A model generated the notes under the pieces. That model searched no databases. It saw only the letters and a list, made by a program, of their open reading frames with translations, and was not told the DNA's origin. Below are positions 1 through 8,644 of a DNA stretch of 64,000 nt, in pieces. Each line of letters begins with the position of its first letter. Position 1 is the stretch's first letter. The DNA lies in the NCBI RefSeq assembly GCF_023100725.1, contig NZ_CP095501.1, positions 1,984,001-2,048,000 on the forward strand, read 5' to 3'. Position numbers and translations under genes: made by a program. This DNA is from Arthrobacter antioxidans (GTDB lineage: Bacteria > Actinomycetota > Actinomycetes > Actinomycetales > Micrococcaceae).

Positions 1-201
1 TGGTGGCACCGGCTCACCCTCCGCCAGATCACCGCGGTCCTGCTCGCCATCCTCGCCGTGATCTTCATCGGCCAGAACAGGCAGGAAGCGACCGTCTCCC
101 TGCTGTTCGTCACGGTGACGCTCCCCCTGTGGATCACCCTCGCGTGCGCCACCGTCGTCGGTATCGCCGTCGGGTGGCTGGCCCACCGCCGGTCGGCCTA
201 G
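1..201 (+). CDS. LapA-domain membrane protein, C-terminal part
   Basis: The reading frame is open from the first base and ends at TAG 199-201, so only the last 66 residues are present. It shows a hydrophobic segment (ITAVLLAILAVIFIGQN), a short polar stretch with the family-like NRQEATVSLLF, and a second hydrophobic segment ending in a basic tail (AHRRSA). This two-helix layout is typical of lipopolysaccharide-assembly protein A (LapA/DUF1049) domains, which in Actinobacteria are small membrane proteins of unclear role. Its stop codon shares one base with the glutaminase GTG start, so the two are probably translationally coupled. Confidence 0.7.
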   Translation, partial: WWHRLTLRQITAVLLAILAVIFIGQNRQEATVSLLFVTVTLPLWITLACATVVGIAVGWLAHRRSA

Positions 202-1277
202 TGGACCCCCGGGAGAGCGGCGCCCTCGACCTGCTCAGCCCGGTCCGCGCCACCGACCCGTCCGGCGGCAGGCGCTTCAGCTCGACGGGGCACCTCCCGC
301 CCCGCCTCACGGTGAGCGGCCTGCTGCGCGACGCCCATGCAGCCTATGCCGCGCTCGACGACGGCACGGTGGCCGACTACATCCCGTCGCTCGCAGCCGC
401 CGATCCCGGCCGTTTCGGCATCAGTGTCTGCGGGGTGGACGGTACCTCGTTCTCGATCGGCGATGCGCAGGACGCGTTCTCCATCCAGTCCATCTCGAAG
501 GCCTTCACTTTCGCCCTGGTGTGCGACGCCATCGGCCACACCGTCGTCCGGGAGGCCGTCGGGGTGAACAACTCGGGGCTGCCGTTCGATTCGGTGATGG
601 CACTCGAACTCAACGGTGGCAGCCCCAGGAATCCGATGGTCAACGCGGGGGCGCTCGTCATGATCAGCCTCGCCCCCGGTGACTCGGCCGCAGCCAAGTG
701 GCAGTTCCTCCAGGAAGGCATGTCCCGCTTCGCCGGTCGACGACTGCTGCTCGACGGCCAGGTCTACGACTCGGAGGCAGCGACCAATCACCGGAACCGT
801 GCGCTCGCGGCGCTGCTCAGGAGCTACGGGCACATGTCCTACGATCCCCTGCTCACCACCGACATCTACACCCGGCAGTGCTCGCTCCTGGTCTCGGCCA
901 GGGACCTCGCGGTGATGGGCGCCACGCTGGCCGATGGCGGGGTCAACCCCCTGACGCACGAGCGGGTCGTCGATCCGTCCGCCTGCCGGGACACCCTCGC
1001 CGTCATGGCGACCTCCGGGCTGTACCAGCGCTCGGGCGACTGGCTCTACGAGGTGGGGCTGCCGGGCAAGAGCGGCGTGTCCGGCGGCATCGTCACCGTG
1101 GCACCGGGCAAGGGCGGAATGGCCACCTACTCGCCGAGACTCGACGCAGCCGGTACGAGCGTCCGTGGGCAGCACGCCACACGGAGCCTGGCGCGGAGTC
1201 TCGGCCTCGATCTCTTCGCGTCCGCGCCGGAACCCGACGCGGCGCCCCCGGGCAGACCGGCGGAGCACACCGGTTGA
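201..1277 (+). CDS. glsA: Glutaminase A
   Basis: Glutaminase of the serine-dependent beta-lactamase fold, hydrolysing L-glutamine to glutamate and ammonia in the cytoplasm. The SxxK catalytic motif is seen as S97-I-S-K100 (FSIQSISKAF), followed by the family blocks NNSGLPFDS, NPMVNAGA and the C-terminal GKSGVSGGI, which suits a complete enzyme. I chose GTG 201 because it overlaps the TAG of the upstream LapA-like gene by one base; the open frame upstream of it is only the shadow of that gene. The 358-residue product is about 50 residues longer than the E. coli enzymes, through the N-terminus and a short proline-rich tail. It converges with the isochorismatase-family gene. Confidence 0.93.
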   Translation: MDPRESGALDLLSPVRATDPSGGRRFSSTGHLPPRLTVSGLLRDAHAAYAALDDGTVADYIPSLAAADPGRFGISVCGVDGTSFSIGDAQDAFSIQSISKAFTFALVCDAIGHTVVREAVGVNNSGLPFDSVMALELNGGSPRNPMVNAGALVMISLAPGDSAAAKWQFLQEGMSRFAGRRLLLDGQVYDSEAATNHRNRALAALLRSYGHMSYDPLLTTDIYTRQCSLLVSARDLAVMGATLADGGVNPLTHERVVDPSACRDTLAVMATSGLYQRSGDWLYEVGLPGKSGVSGGIVTVAPGKGGMATYSPRLDAAGTSVRGQHATRSLARSLGLDLFASAPEPDAAPPGRPAEHTG

Positions 1278-1326
1278 GCGTCGGGGCCCGGCGGGATCGC
1301 TTCGGCGGGTCACGGGAGCCGGCCCC

Positions 1327-1890
1327 TCAGCCGCCGCCCTCACCGAAGTGCACGTCCTCCGCCGGGGTGACGTCCGCCGTCCGGCCCGGCGCGGATTGGT
1401 GCTGCCAGTAGAGGTTGGTATGCCGGATGACCTGATCCGGAGCCGGCGCTCCGAAGGCGCTGAGATCCTCGGTGGTGTGCGCGTCGCCGACCAGCGTCAC
1501 GTCGTAGCCCCGGACGAACGCCCCGTGGATGGTCGACCGGATGCACGCGTCGGTCTGCGCACCGGTGACGACGAGGCGCCCCACTCCTGCCAGACCGAGG
1601 ACGGACTCGAGGTCGGTGGCCTCGAAGGAATCTCCGTAGGTCTTGTGGACCAGCGGATCCGAGGCGAGGCGCTCGAGCTCGGGCACGAGCTGCCACGCGT
1701 CGCTGCCCTTCTCGAGCCCGGCGTCGGAGTGCTGGACCCAGACGACGGTGACGTCGGCGTCGCGTGCCCTCGATACCAGTCCGCGGATGGACGAGAGCAC
1801 CGCGTCGCGGGCGTGCGCTTCACCGACCACTCCGTTCTGTGCGTCGATGACCATCAGTGCGGTGTTCGGACGGTTCTGCAGCGTGGTCAT
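1327..1890 (-). CDS. Isochorismatase-family cysteine hydrolase
   Basis: Single-domain cysteine hydrolase of the isochorismatase/nicotinamidase superfamily, 187 residues. The triad is visible: D16 (ALMVIDAQNG), K83 (VHKTYGDSF) and nucleophile C116 (TGAQTDACIRST), preceded by the usual cis-peptide region. Substrate cannot be told from sequence; close relatives are usually annotated only as cysteine hydrolases. Start ATG 1890 is set by an AGGAGT ribosome binding site seven bases upstream; longer in-frame starts would have an untypical basic, proline-rich N-terminus. Confidence 0.85.
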   Translation of the reverse strand: MTTLQNRPNTALMVIDAQNGVVGEAHARDAVLSSIRGLVSRARDADVTVVWVQHSDAGLEKGSDAWQLVPELERLASDPLVHKTYGDSFEATDLESVLGLAGVGRLVVTGAQTDACIRSTIHGAFVRGYDVTLVGDAHTTEDLSAFGAPAPDQVIRHTNLYWQHQSAPGRTADVTPAEDVHFGEGGG

Positions 1891-2167
1891 CGGCACTCCT
1901 GGACGCGGCGAGGAGCGGGGGCCCGCTCCGGTGGGTATCGGCTGAGGGAAGCGTAGCCGCCGGGCGGACCTGGGCCACGCGGAATGCGGACAGGACCGTT
2001 CCGCGACAGCCCGCCCTGCTGCGGGACGGTCCTGCGGGTGGACCCTGCGGTGGCCGCCGGCACCGAGGATGCCGCGCTCCACGGTCTTCGCCGCAGCGTC
2101 CGCCCGGGTGAGGGAGCCGGCCGCGACGGCGGGGTCGAGCTTCTGCTGCATGCCCGGCGACAACCAC

Positions 2168-2179
2168 TACGCTGGTGCC
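2168..2179 (+). promoter_or_regulatory. Leaderless-type -10 element of the DUF3054 gene
   Basis: TACGCT at 2168-2173 is followed by exactly six bases and then ATG 2180, with no Shine-Dalgarno sequence. This TANNNT-N6-start layout is the known signature of leaderless transcripts in Actinobacteria. Confidence 0.45.
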
Positions 2180-2608
2180 ATGCCCCGCAGCACCCCCCTT
2201 CGCCCAGCCGACCCGTCCCCGTCCCGGCCTGGACGGGCGCAGGCGGTCCCGGTCGCGTGGGGCATCGCCGACGTCGCCCTGATCCTCGTCTTCGCCGCCT
2301 CGGGCCGTCGCACGCACGAGCACGGTGTCACCGTCGCGGGCGTGCTCGAGACCGCCTGGCCGTTCCTCCTCGCCTACGCGGCTGCGACCCTGGCCGTACG
2401 GGCCTGGCGTTCGCCGGGCGCCCCCTGGCCCACCGGGGTGGTCCTCTGGGTGGCGACCGTCGCCGGCGGACTGGCGGTGCGCGCCCTGTCGGGCGGCGGG
2501 GTCGCGCTCAGCTTCCAGGTCGTCACGCTGATCGTCCTCGGTGCGTTCCTGCTGCTCCCGCGCGTCGTCCTCCGCGTGGTCCGGCGCCGCCGGCGGCCGG
2601 TAGCGTAG
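2180..2608 (+). CDS. DUF3054 membrane protein
   Basis: Small integral membrane protein of 142 residues with four predicted hydrophobic helices (around residues 24-37, 53-67, 80-97 and 105-125) and a strongly basic C-terminus (RVVRRRRRPVA), which by the positive-inside rule lies in the cytoplasm. The pattern VAWGIADVALILVFAASGRR near the N-terminus fits the actinobacterial DUF3054 family, whose function is unknown. The ATG was chosen because a -10-like hexamer sits six bases upstream; the open frame further upstream has no membrane-protein character. Confidence 0.8.
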   Translation: MPRSTPLRPADPSPSRPGRAQAVPVAWGIADVALILVFAASGRRTHEHGVTVAGVLETAWPFLLAYAAATLAVRAWRSPGAPWPTGVVLWVATVAGGLAVRALSGGGVALSFQVVTLIVLGAFLLLPRVVLRVVRRRRRPVA

Positions 2609-2642
2609 GTCCGATCCCTCTCCGTCCCCCGAAAGGCATGCC

Positions 2643-2927
2643 ATGATCACCGCATTCGTCCTCATCCAGACCGACGCCTCCCGCATCCCCGAGAGCGCGC
2701 AGGCGATCTCGGAGATCGCGGGCATCAGCGAGGTGTACTCGGTGACGGGCGAGTGGGACCTCATCGCCATCGCCCGCGTGAGCCGCCACGAGGACCTGGC
2801 CGACGTCATCGCCGACCGCCTGTCGAAGATCGAGGGCATCCGCTCGACGACGACGCAGATCGCCTTCCGGTCCTACTCCCAGCACGACCTCGACGCGGCC
2901 TTCTCCCTCGGGTTCGACAGCGAGTAG
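2643..2927 (+). CDS. Stand-alone Lrp/AsnC ligand-binding (RAM) domain protein
   Basis: A 94-residue protein made only of the effector-binding domain of Lrp/AsnC regulators: the start MITAFVLIQTD, the central VYSVTGEWDLIAI with its conserved glycine-aspartate turn, and the closing helix. There is no helix-turn-helix. Such stand-alone domains form amino-acid-binding oligomers and may modify full-length Lrp proteins. A GAAAGG ribosome binding site precedes ATG 2643. It converges with trpD; a link to amino acid sensing is plausible but is inference. Confidence 0.88.
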   Translation: MITAFVLIQTDASRIPESAQAISEIAGISEVYSVTGEWDLIAIARVSRHEDLADVIADRLSKIEGIRSTTTQIAFRSYSQHDLDAAFSLGFDSE

Positions 2928-2965
2928 GCACCGCATCGCCCCGGCCGAACGGTCGGTAGGAACGG

Positions 2966-4027
2966 TCAGTACGAGCGGCTGACCTCGACCCAGCGCTCCA
3001 GCACTGCCGCGGCGGCTCCGGAATCGATCGACGTACGCGCCCGCTGCATGGCCGCGGTGATGCGCTCCACGAGACTTCCCTCCGCGGCGGGATCCAGGGC
3101 CACGAGCCCGGCTGCGGCATTGAGGACGACGGCGTCCCGCACCGGCCCGGTCCCGCCGCCCAGTACCGACCGGACGACCGCGGCGTTCCCCGCGGCGTCG
3201 GTGCCGCGCAGCGCATCGACGGGCACGACCTCGAGCCCGAAGTCCTGGGGGTGCACCTCGTGGGCCGAGACCAGGCCGTCGCGGACCTCCCACACCGTGG
3301 AGGACCCGCTGGTGGTCAGCTTGTCCCTGCCGTCGTCGCCCCGGAAGACGAGCGCCCGGATCCCCCGCGCCGCGAGGACGCCGGCCATGAGGGGCGCCAT
3401 CCTCGCGTCCGCGCACCCGAGCGCCTGCGCGCTGACGCCTGCCGGGTTGCTCAACGGCCCCAGGAAGTTGAAGGCCGTGGGGATGCCGAGTTCACGCCGC
3501 GGCACCGCGACGTGCTTCATGGACGGGTGGAAGACCTGCGCGAAGCAGAACGTGATGCCGGCCCGTTCCGCCGTCCGGGCGACGTCGGCCGGCGGCAGGT
3601 CGAGCCGCACCCCGAGCTCCTCGATCACGTCCGCGGCGCCGGAGGCGGACGAGGCACCGCGGTTCCCGTGCTTGACGACCCTCGCCCCGGTGCCCACCGC
3701 GACCAGCGAGGACATCGTCGAGATGTTGAGCGTGCCCAGTCCGTCGCCTCCCGTCCCCACGATGTCCAGCGTGGGGCCTCCCACGCGGATCCGGTGCGCC
3801 CGGCCGAGCATCGCCTCGACCAGTCCGGTGAGCTCGTCGACGGATTCCCCCTTGGCTCGCAGCGCGACCAGGAAACCCGCGATCTGGGCGTGGCTCGCTT
3901 CGCCCGCCATGATCGTGTCCATCGCCCAGCGGCTCTGTCCCACGCTCAGGTCGGTGCCCGCGAGGAGGGACGAGAAGATCGACGGCCAGGTGGGTTGCAC
4001 CGCGGCGGGGCTTGTTGTCAGGCTCAC
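2966..4027 (-). CDS. trpD: Anthranilate phosphoribosyltransferase
   Basis: Second step of tryptophan synthesis: joins anthranilate to phosphoribosyl pyrophosphate. The 353-residue length is normal. Signature motifs are the PRPP loop GTGGDG (91-96), the NIST metal/phosphate segment and KHGNR (119-123), with an anthranilate tunnel segment around [10 protein letters not shown]. It is alone, far from other trp genes, and divergent from ctaE, an arrangement often seen in Actinobacteria. GTG 4027 has no ribosome binding site but lies six bases after a TAATCT -10 element, so the mRNA is probably leaderless. Confidence 0.95.
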   Translation of the reverse strand: MSLTTSPAAVQPTWPSIFSSLLAGTDLSVGQSRWAMDTIMAGEASHAQIAGFLVALRAKGESVDELTGLVEAMLGRAHRIRVGGPTLDIVGTGGDGLGTLNISTMSSLVAVGTGARVVKHGNRGASSASGAADVIEELGVRLDLPPADVARTAERAGITFCFAQVFHPSMKHVAVPRRELGIPTAFNFLGPLSNPAGVSAQALGCADARMAPLMAGVLAARGIRALVFRGDDGRDKLTTSGSSTVWEVRDGLVSAHEVHPQDFGLEVVPVDALRGTDAAGNAAVVRSVLGGGTGPVRDAVVLNAAAGLVALDPAAEGSLVERITAAMQRARTSIDSGAAAAVLERWVEVSRSY

Positions 4028-4033
4028 CGTCCA

Positions 4034-4054
4034 AGATTATCTACGAATTGTAGA
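4034..4054 (-). promoter_or_regulatory. trpD promoter with TCTAC-N5-GTAGA palindrome
   Basis: On the minus strand TAATCT (4034-4039) is followed by six bases and the trpD GTG, a leaderless-type promoter. A perfect inverted repeat with arms TCTAC (4040-4044) and GTAGA (4050-4054) and a 5-base spacer lies directly upstream, between the -10 and a weak -35. The same palindrome with the same spacing occurs at the qcrC and, with one mismatch, ctaC promoters. Its protein is unknown. Confidence 0.6.
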
Positions 4055-4162
4055 AAGTCATCCCGGGGAACTTCCGCGGAATCACGGGCGTAACACGTCC
4101 CCCAGCGCGCCAGGGCCTGTGCGGCGGCCGTTTCGCGTTGGTGATCGCCCTGATCTTGGGGA

Positions 4163-4174
4163 CATAATGAGTCT
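4163..4174 (+). promoter_or_regulatory. Leaderless-type -10 element of ctaE
   Basis: CATAAT (4163-4168, five of six matches to the TATAAT consensus) is followed by six bases and then GTG 4175. No Shine-Dalgarno sequence precedes the start. A weak TTGGTG lies at 4138-4143. Confidence 0.45.
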
Positions 4175-4813
4175 GTGACATCTGCGACCCAAGCCCCCAG
4201 CGCCGCCCCGCATCCCGCCCTGAACCGCCCCAACATGGTCTCCGTCGGAACCGTGGTGTGGCTGTCCAGCGAGTTGATGTTCTTCGCCGGCCTCTTTGCC
4301 ATGTACTTCACCCTGCGCTCCACCTCCGGCGAGCTGTGGGCCATGGAGACCGAGAAGCTGAACGTCCCCTTCGCGCTCGTGAACACCGTCATCCTGGTGT
4401 CGAGTTCGTTCAGCTGCCAGTTCGGCGTGTTCGCCGCGGAGCGACTCCAGCCCCGCAGGACGGGCGGCCTCTTCCAGCTCTCACGCTGGGGCATGGTCGA
4501 GTGGTTCCTGCTGACCTTCGTCATGGGAGCGATCTTCGTCTCCGTGCAGGCCTACGAGTACGCGGAACTTGTCGCCGAAGGCGTCGCCCTGAGCTCGAAC
4601 GCCTTCGGGTCGGCCTTCTACATCACCACCGGCTTCCACGGCATCCACGTGGTCGGCGGCCTCGTGGCCTTCCTGCTCATCATCGGACGGGCGTTCATCG
4701 CCCGCCAGTTCGGGCACTTCGAAGCCACCTCGGCCATCGTCACGTCCTACTACTGGCACTTCGTCGACGTCGTGTGGATCGGCCTGTTCATCATCATCTA
4801 CTTCCTTCAGTAA
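4175..4813 (+). CDS. ctaE: Cytochrome c oxidase subunit III
   Basis: Subunit III of the aa3-type terminal oxidase, a membrane protein of 212 residues with five hydrophobic helices, as in other actinobacterial (short) forms. Characteristic segments are [20 protein letters not shown] in helix 1, the long loop leading to [18 protein letters not shown], and the end [18 protein letters not shown] / [19 protein letters not shown] with conserved His and Glu residues. It leads the ctaE-qcrCAB cluster; the qcrC gene has its own promoter-like region 18 bases downstream. GTG is the supported start because of the -10 element six bases upstream. Confidence 0.95.
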   Translation: MTSATQAPSAAPHPALNRPNMVSVGTVVWLSSELMFFAGLFAMYFTLRSTSGELWAMETEKLNVPFALVNTVILVSSSFSCQFGVFAAERLQPRRTGGLFQLSRWGMVEWFLLTFVMGAIFVSVQAYEYAELVAEGVALSSNAFGSAFYITTGFHGIHVVGGLVAFLLIIGRAFIARQFGHFEATSAIVTSYYWHFVDVVWIGLFIIIYFLQ

Positions 4814-4830
4814 CTCCTCCTGTACGCTCT

Positions 4831-4847
4831 TCTACTAGAGGTAGAAT
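4831..4847 (+). promoter_or_regulatory. qcrC promoter with TCTAC-N5-GTAGA palindrome
   Basis: A perfect inverted repeat, TCTAC (4831-4835), five bases, GTAGA (4841-4845), overlaps a good -10 hexamer TAGAAT (4842-4847). Transcription would start near 4854, giving a leader of roughly 44 bases to qcrC with its own ribosome binding site. A protein on the palindrome would block the promoter. The arms match those at trpD. Confidence 0.6.
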
Positions 4848-4897
4848 TCATTGAAGAATCTCCGTAGCGCTCGCATCGACAAGGCAGGAACCACCCC

Positions 4898-5689
4898 GTG
4901 AAGGCACTCTCCCAGAGGCGGCGTCACCCACTCGCAGCGTTGGCGCTGCTCCTGATGGCGCTCCTCGTCACCGGCGGAATCTACGCCGCCGCCAGTACCG
5001 CCAACGAGGCGCAGGCACAGACCACCACTGCCAGTGCCGACGACATCGAAGAGGGCAGCAAGCTGTTCACGGCGAACTGTGCGTCCTGCCACGGCATGGG
5101 CGCCACAGGGTCGGACGCAGCGCCGTCGCTCGTCGGCGTCGGCGCCGCATCCGTCGACTTCCAGGTGGGCACGGGCCGCATGCCGATGCAGATGGACGGC
5201 CCCCAGGCGCAGGCGAAGCCGGTCCAGTTCACCGACGAGCAGATCAGCCAGATGGCCGCGTACGTCGCTTCGCTCGGCGCCGGTCCGTCGATTCCTTCCG
5301 GGGACATCATCGACTCCTCCGAAGGCGACCCCGCCCACGGTGGCGAGCTGTTCCGCGTGAACTGCGCGATGTGCCACAACGCTGCCGCTGCCGGCGGCGC
5401 CCTGACCCGCGGCAAGTACGCGCCGGGCCTCGCCGACGTGAGCGAGAAGCACATCTACGAGGCCATGGTCACCGGCCCGCAGAACATGCCGGTCTTCAGC
5501 GACGCCAACGTGAGCCCCGAGGACAAGCAGGACATCATCGCCTTCCTGAAGACGATCGAGGAGCAGGGTTCCCCCGGTGGAGCGGACCTCGGCTCGCTCG
5601 GCCCGGTGTCCGAGGGCCTGTTCATCTGGGTGGCAGGCCTCGGCGTCATCATCGCCTTCACCGTGTGGCTCACGTCGCGGTCCTCCTGA
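4898..5689 (+). CDS. qcrC: Cytochrome bc1 diheme cytochrome c subunit
   Basis: Diheme cytochrome c of the actinobacterial bc1-aa3 supercomplex, passing electrons from the Rieske protein to the CuA site of CtaC without a soluble cytochrome c. An N-terminal membrane segment (residues 11-31) is followed by two c-type heme motifs, C61-A-S-C64-H65 and C156-A-M-C159-H160, and a C-terminal anchor (LFIWVAGLGVIIAFTVWL, 241-258). The 263-residue length is normal. A GGCAGGAA ribosome binding site precedes GTG 4898. Heme attachment takes place on the outer face of the membrane. Confidence 0.96.
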   Translation: MKALSQRRRHPLAALALLLMALLVTGGIYAAASTANEAQAQTTTASADDIEEGSKLFTANCASCHGMGATGSDAAPSLVGVGAASVDFQVGTGRMPMQMDGPQAQAKPVQFTDEQISQMAAYVASLGAGPSIPSGDIIDSSEGDPAHGGELFRVNCAMCHNAAAAGGALTRGKYAPGLADVSEKHIYEAMVTGPQNMPVFSDANVSPEDKQDIIAFLKTIEEQGSPGGADLGSLGPVSEGLFIWVAGLGVIIAFTVWLTSRSS

Positions 5690-5706
5690 CCATCCAGGAG
5701 CGCCGC

Positions 5707-5772
5707 GTGAACGAATCAATCACAGACTCGCAGGACCTAATGAAAGATAAGAGGGATCATGGCCGACTCTAG
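5707..5772 (+). CDS. Possible 21-codon coupling ORF before qcrA
   Basis: GTG 5707 has a near-ideal AGGAG (5696-5700) six bases upstream and opens a 21-residue frame (VNESITDSQDLMKDKRDHGRL) that ends at 5772, 14 bases inside qcrA in a different frame. It has no recognisable domain. It could deliver ribosomes to the weaker qcrA start (GAGGGATC-ATG), or simply be chance. There is no direct evidence that it is translated. Confidence 0.3.
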   Translation: MNESITDSQDLMKDKRDHGRL

Positions 5773-6781
5773 CCACGGCGCTCCCGGAAGCTCGGTCACC
5801 GTTGCTGCGCCCGGGCGGGCGCTGGACGAGTTCGAGAACCCGGGGCTCCCGCCCCACCGCCCGCGCCTCGCTGATCGCGATCCGCGCGCGGAGAAGCGTG
5901 CCGAACGCCAGGTCGCCCTGCTGTTCTTCATCTCCGTCCTCGGGACGCTGCTGTTCTTCGCGGGATACTTCCTCGTGGAGCTCGATGAGACCATCGCGCA
6001 GTTGCGCCTCCAGAACCTGCTGCTCGGCCTCGGGACCGCCTTCGCGATGCTGGGCATCGGCGTCGGGATCGTCCACTGGGCCAAGACGCTCATGCCGGAC
6101 CACGAGGTCACGGAGGAACGCCACGAGATCCGTCCGGAGCAGGACCGCCGGGACGCCGAGAAGATCGTCAACGACATCCTCGACGAGTCCGGCATCAAGC
6201 GCCGTCCCCTCATCCGCAACACCCTCCTCGGGGCTGCCCTGCTCGCTCCGCTGCCGGCGATCGTCATCTTCCGTGACCTGGGCCCCCTGCCCGGCAACGT
6301 GCTGAAGCAGACCATGTGGGATGCCGGCGTCCGGCTGACCCGGGACCCGAGCGGTACCCCCATCCGTGCTTCGGACGTGACCATCGGTTCGGCGTTCCAC
6401 GTCATCCCCGAGGGACTCAACGAGGTCGAGAACAAGCTCGAGGAGAAGGCCAAGGCCGTCGTCCTGCTCATGCGCCTCGACCCCGAGGAGCTCAACCCCT
6501 CCCCCGAGCGTGAGGAATGGGCGTACGAGGGCATCGTCGCGTACTCCAAGATCTGCACGCACGTCGGCTGTCCGGTAGCACTGTACGAGCAGCAGACGCA
6601 CCACCTCCTGTGCCCGTGCCACCAGTCCACCTTCGACCTCGAGCAGGAGTGCAAGGTGATCTTCGGACCGGCTGCACGTCCCCTGCCGCAGCTACCCATC
6701 GGAGTCGACGACCAGGGATACCTCGTTGCGACGAGCGATTTCCAAGAACCCGTAGGACCTAGTTTCTGGGAGCGAGGCTGA
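5759..6781 (+). CDS. qcrA: Cytochrome bc1 Rieske iron-sulfur subunit
   Basis: Rieske [2Fe-2S] protein of the bc1 complex. The actinobacterial form carries three membrane helices (about residues 51-73, 86-107 and 155-172) instead of one, all visible here, followed by the periplasmic-side Rieske domain. Cluster ligands are C266-T-H268 and C285-P-C287-H288, with C271 and C287 positioned for the disulfide. The 340-residue length is usual. It is followed after one base by qcrB, so the subunits are co-translated. Confidence 0.96.
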   Translation: MADSSHGAPGSSVTVAAPGRALDEFENPGLPPHRPRLADRDPRAEKRAERQVALLFFISVLGTLLFFAGYFLVELDETIAQLRLQNLLLGLGTAFAMLGIGVGIVHWAKTLMPDHEVTEERHEIRPEQDRRDAEKIVNDILDESGIKRRPLIRNTLLGAALLAPLPAIVIFRDLGPLPGNVLKQTMWDAGVRLTRDPSGTPIRASDVTIGSAFHVIPEGLNEVENKLEEKAKAVVLLMRLDPEELNPSPEREEWAYEGIVAYSKICTHVGCPVALYEQQTHHLLCPCHQSTFDLEQECKVIFGPAARPLPQLPIGVDDQGYLVATSDFQEPVGPSFWERG

Positions 6782-6782
6782 C

Positions 6783-8468
6783 ATGAGCAGTTCAACTGTG
6801 ACGCAACCGTACGTGCCGAAGACGCGCGTGGGTAAGGTCACCGACTACGTCGACTCGCGGGTCGGCGGCTCCGGGATCGTGAAGGAGTTCGGCCGGAAGA
6901 TCTTTCCCGACCACTGGACCTTCATGTTCGGCGAGGTGGCGCTGTACACCTTCGTCATCCTGCTGATCTCCGGGACATTCCTCACCTTCTTCTACGATCC
7001 CTCGATGGCCGAGACGCACTACGAGGGCAGCTACCTGCCCCTCCGCGGTGTCGAGATGTCCGTCGCCTACGCGTCCTCCCTGGATATCTCCTTCGATATC
7101 CGCGGCGGTCTGTTCATGCGGCAGATCCACCACTGGGCCGCACTCCTGTTCGTGGCCTCCGTGGCCGTGCACATGCTCCGGGTCTTCTTCACCGGCGCCT
7201 TCCGCCGCCCCCGTGAGTTCAACTGGGTCGTGGGCTGCACCCTCCTGATCCTGAGCCTTGCCGCCGGCTTCACCGGCTACTCGCTCCCCGACGACCTGCT
7301 CTCCGGCAACGGACTGCGCATCATCGACGGCGTCATGAAGGCCATCCCGGTGGTCGGTACCTACCTGAGCTTCTTCCTCTTCGGCGGCGAGTTCCCGGGG
7401 ACCATGATCATCGGCCGCCTGTATGTCCTGCACATCCTGCTGATCCCCGCGGTGATCCTGCTCCTGATCGGTATCCACCTGTTCATGGTCGTGCTGCACA
7501 AGCACTCGCAGTTCCCCGGCCCCGGCCGGACCAACACGAATGTGGTCGGCTACCCCGTGGGCCCCGTGTACGCCGCGAAGGCCGGTGGGTTCTTCTTCAT
7601 CGTGTTCGGTGTCCTGGCAGCCATTGCGGCCGCCTTCACCATCAACCCGATCTGGAACTACGGTCCGTACGACCCGTCACCCGTATCCGCCGGAACCCAG
7701 CCCGACTGGTACATCGGTTGGGTCGACGGCGCGCTGCGGCTGATGCCGGGGACGCTCGGGGACAATTTCACCTTCGAGTTCCTGCTTCCCTTCCCCTGGG
7801 GCGTCAACACGCTCTCGCTGAACGTCCTCATTCCCGCCCTGGTCCCCGCGATCATCGTGTTCACCGCGATGTTCGCCTGGCCGTGGATCGAGTCCTGGGT
7901 GACGAAGGACAAGCGTGAGCACCACCTGCTCGACCGTCCCCGCAACGCACCGACCCGCACCGCGGTCGGCGTCGCAGGAGTCACGTTCTACTGCGTCATG
8001 TGGGCGGCTGCGAGCTCCGACCTCATCGCCACGCACTTCATGGTGTCGCTGAACGATGTCACCTACTGGCTGCGCTTCCTCGTGATCTTCGGTCCGATCC
8101 TCGCCTTCATGGCGTCGCGCCGGATCTCCCTGGCCCTGCAGCGCAAGGATCGGGAGATCGCACTCCACGGCCGCGAGACCGGACGCATCGTGCGCCTGCC
8201 GCACGGCGAGTTCATCGAGGTCCACGAGCCGGTCGACGACTACAGCCGCTACAAGCTGGTTGCGTTCGAGTCACCCGAGGTCACCGTGCCGAGGCCGGAC
8301 GAGAACGGCAAGATCTCGCTCCTGGACAAGGCCCACGGCCGAGTCTCCCGCTTCTTCTTCGAGGACCGCGTCGCGCCCGTGACGCCGAAGGAGCTCGAGG
8401 CGTCGCACGGCGATCACCATGATGAGGTCGCCGGAGCGAAGGACCGCGAGTCCATCGCCAGCCACTAG
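6783..8468 (+). CDS. qcrB: Cytochrome bc1 cytochrome b subunit
   Basis: Diheme cytochrome b of the menaquinol-oxidising bc1 complex, 561 residues. Heme-binding histidines lie in QIHHWAALLFVASVAVHMLR and in the helix around VLHILLIPAVILLLIGIHLF. The quinol-oxidation region has an actinobacterial loop, and a long soluble C-terminal tail (after about residue 450) is typical of actinobacterial QcrB. ATG 6783 starts one base after the qcrA stop. A strong terminator follows 22 bases downstream, so the cluster ends here. Confidence 0.96.
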   Translation: MSSSTVTQPYVPKTRVGKVTDYVDSRVGGSGIVKEFGRKIFPDHWTFMFGEVALYTFVILLISGTFLTFFYDPSMAETHYEGSYLPLRGVEMSVAYASSLDISFDIRGGLFMRQIHHWAALLFVASVAVHMLRVFFTGAFRRPREFNWVVGCTLLILSLAAGFTGYSLPDDLLSGNGLRIIDGVMKAIPVVGTYLSFFLFGGEFPGTMIIGRLYVLHILLIPAVILLLIGIHLFMVVLHKHSQFPGPGRTNTNVVGYPVGPVYAAKAGGFFFIVFGVLAAIAAAFTINPIWNYGPYDPSPVSAGTQPDWYIGWVDGALRLMPGTLGDNFTFEFLLPFPWGVNTLSLNVLIPALVPAIIVFTAMFAWPWIESWVTKDKREHHLLDRPRNAPTRTAVGVAGVTFYCVMWAAASSDLIATHFMVSLNDVTYWLRFLVIFGPILAFMASRRISLALQRKDREIALHGRETGRIVRLPHGEFIEVHEPVDDYSRYKLVAFESPEVTVPRPDENGKISLLDKAHGRVSRFFFEDRVAPVTPKELEASHGDHHDEVAGAKDRESIASH

Positions 8469-8490
8469 GGACCATATCCCCGCACGCTGA

Positions 8491-8533
8491 AAGGAGGGGC
8501 CCGGACGAGTAATCGTCCGGGCCCCTCCTTTTT
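8491..8533 (+). terminator. Intrinsic terminator of the qcr cluster
   Basis: A perfect 18-bp stem (8491-8508 with 8513-8530) closes a GTAA loop and ends in a run of five T residues (8529-8533). It lies just after qcrB in the transcribed direction. Confidence 0.92.
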
Positions 8534-8644
8534 GCCCTGCCCGGTCCGGGTACGCGGCCCGCTGCCGGCCGCGGTCCGGTGACGACCCTGGGGCACCTCC
8601 TGCTGCGGGGTGCTGCCCGCGCGGGCCCCGAAGGGCCCCAGGGG

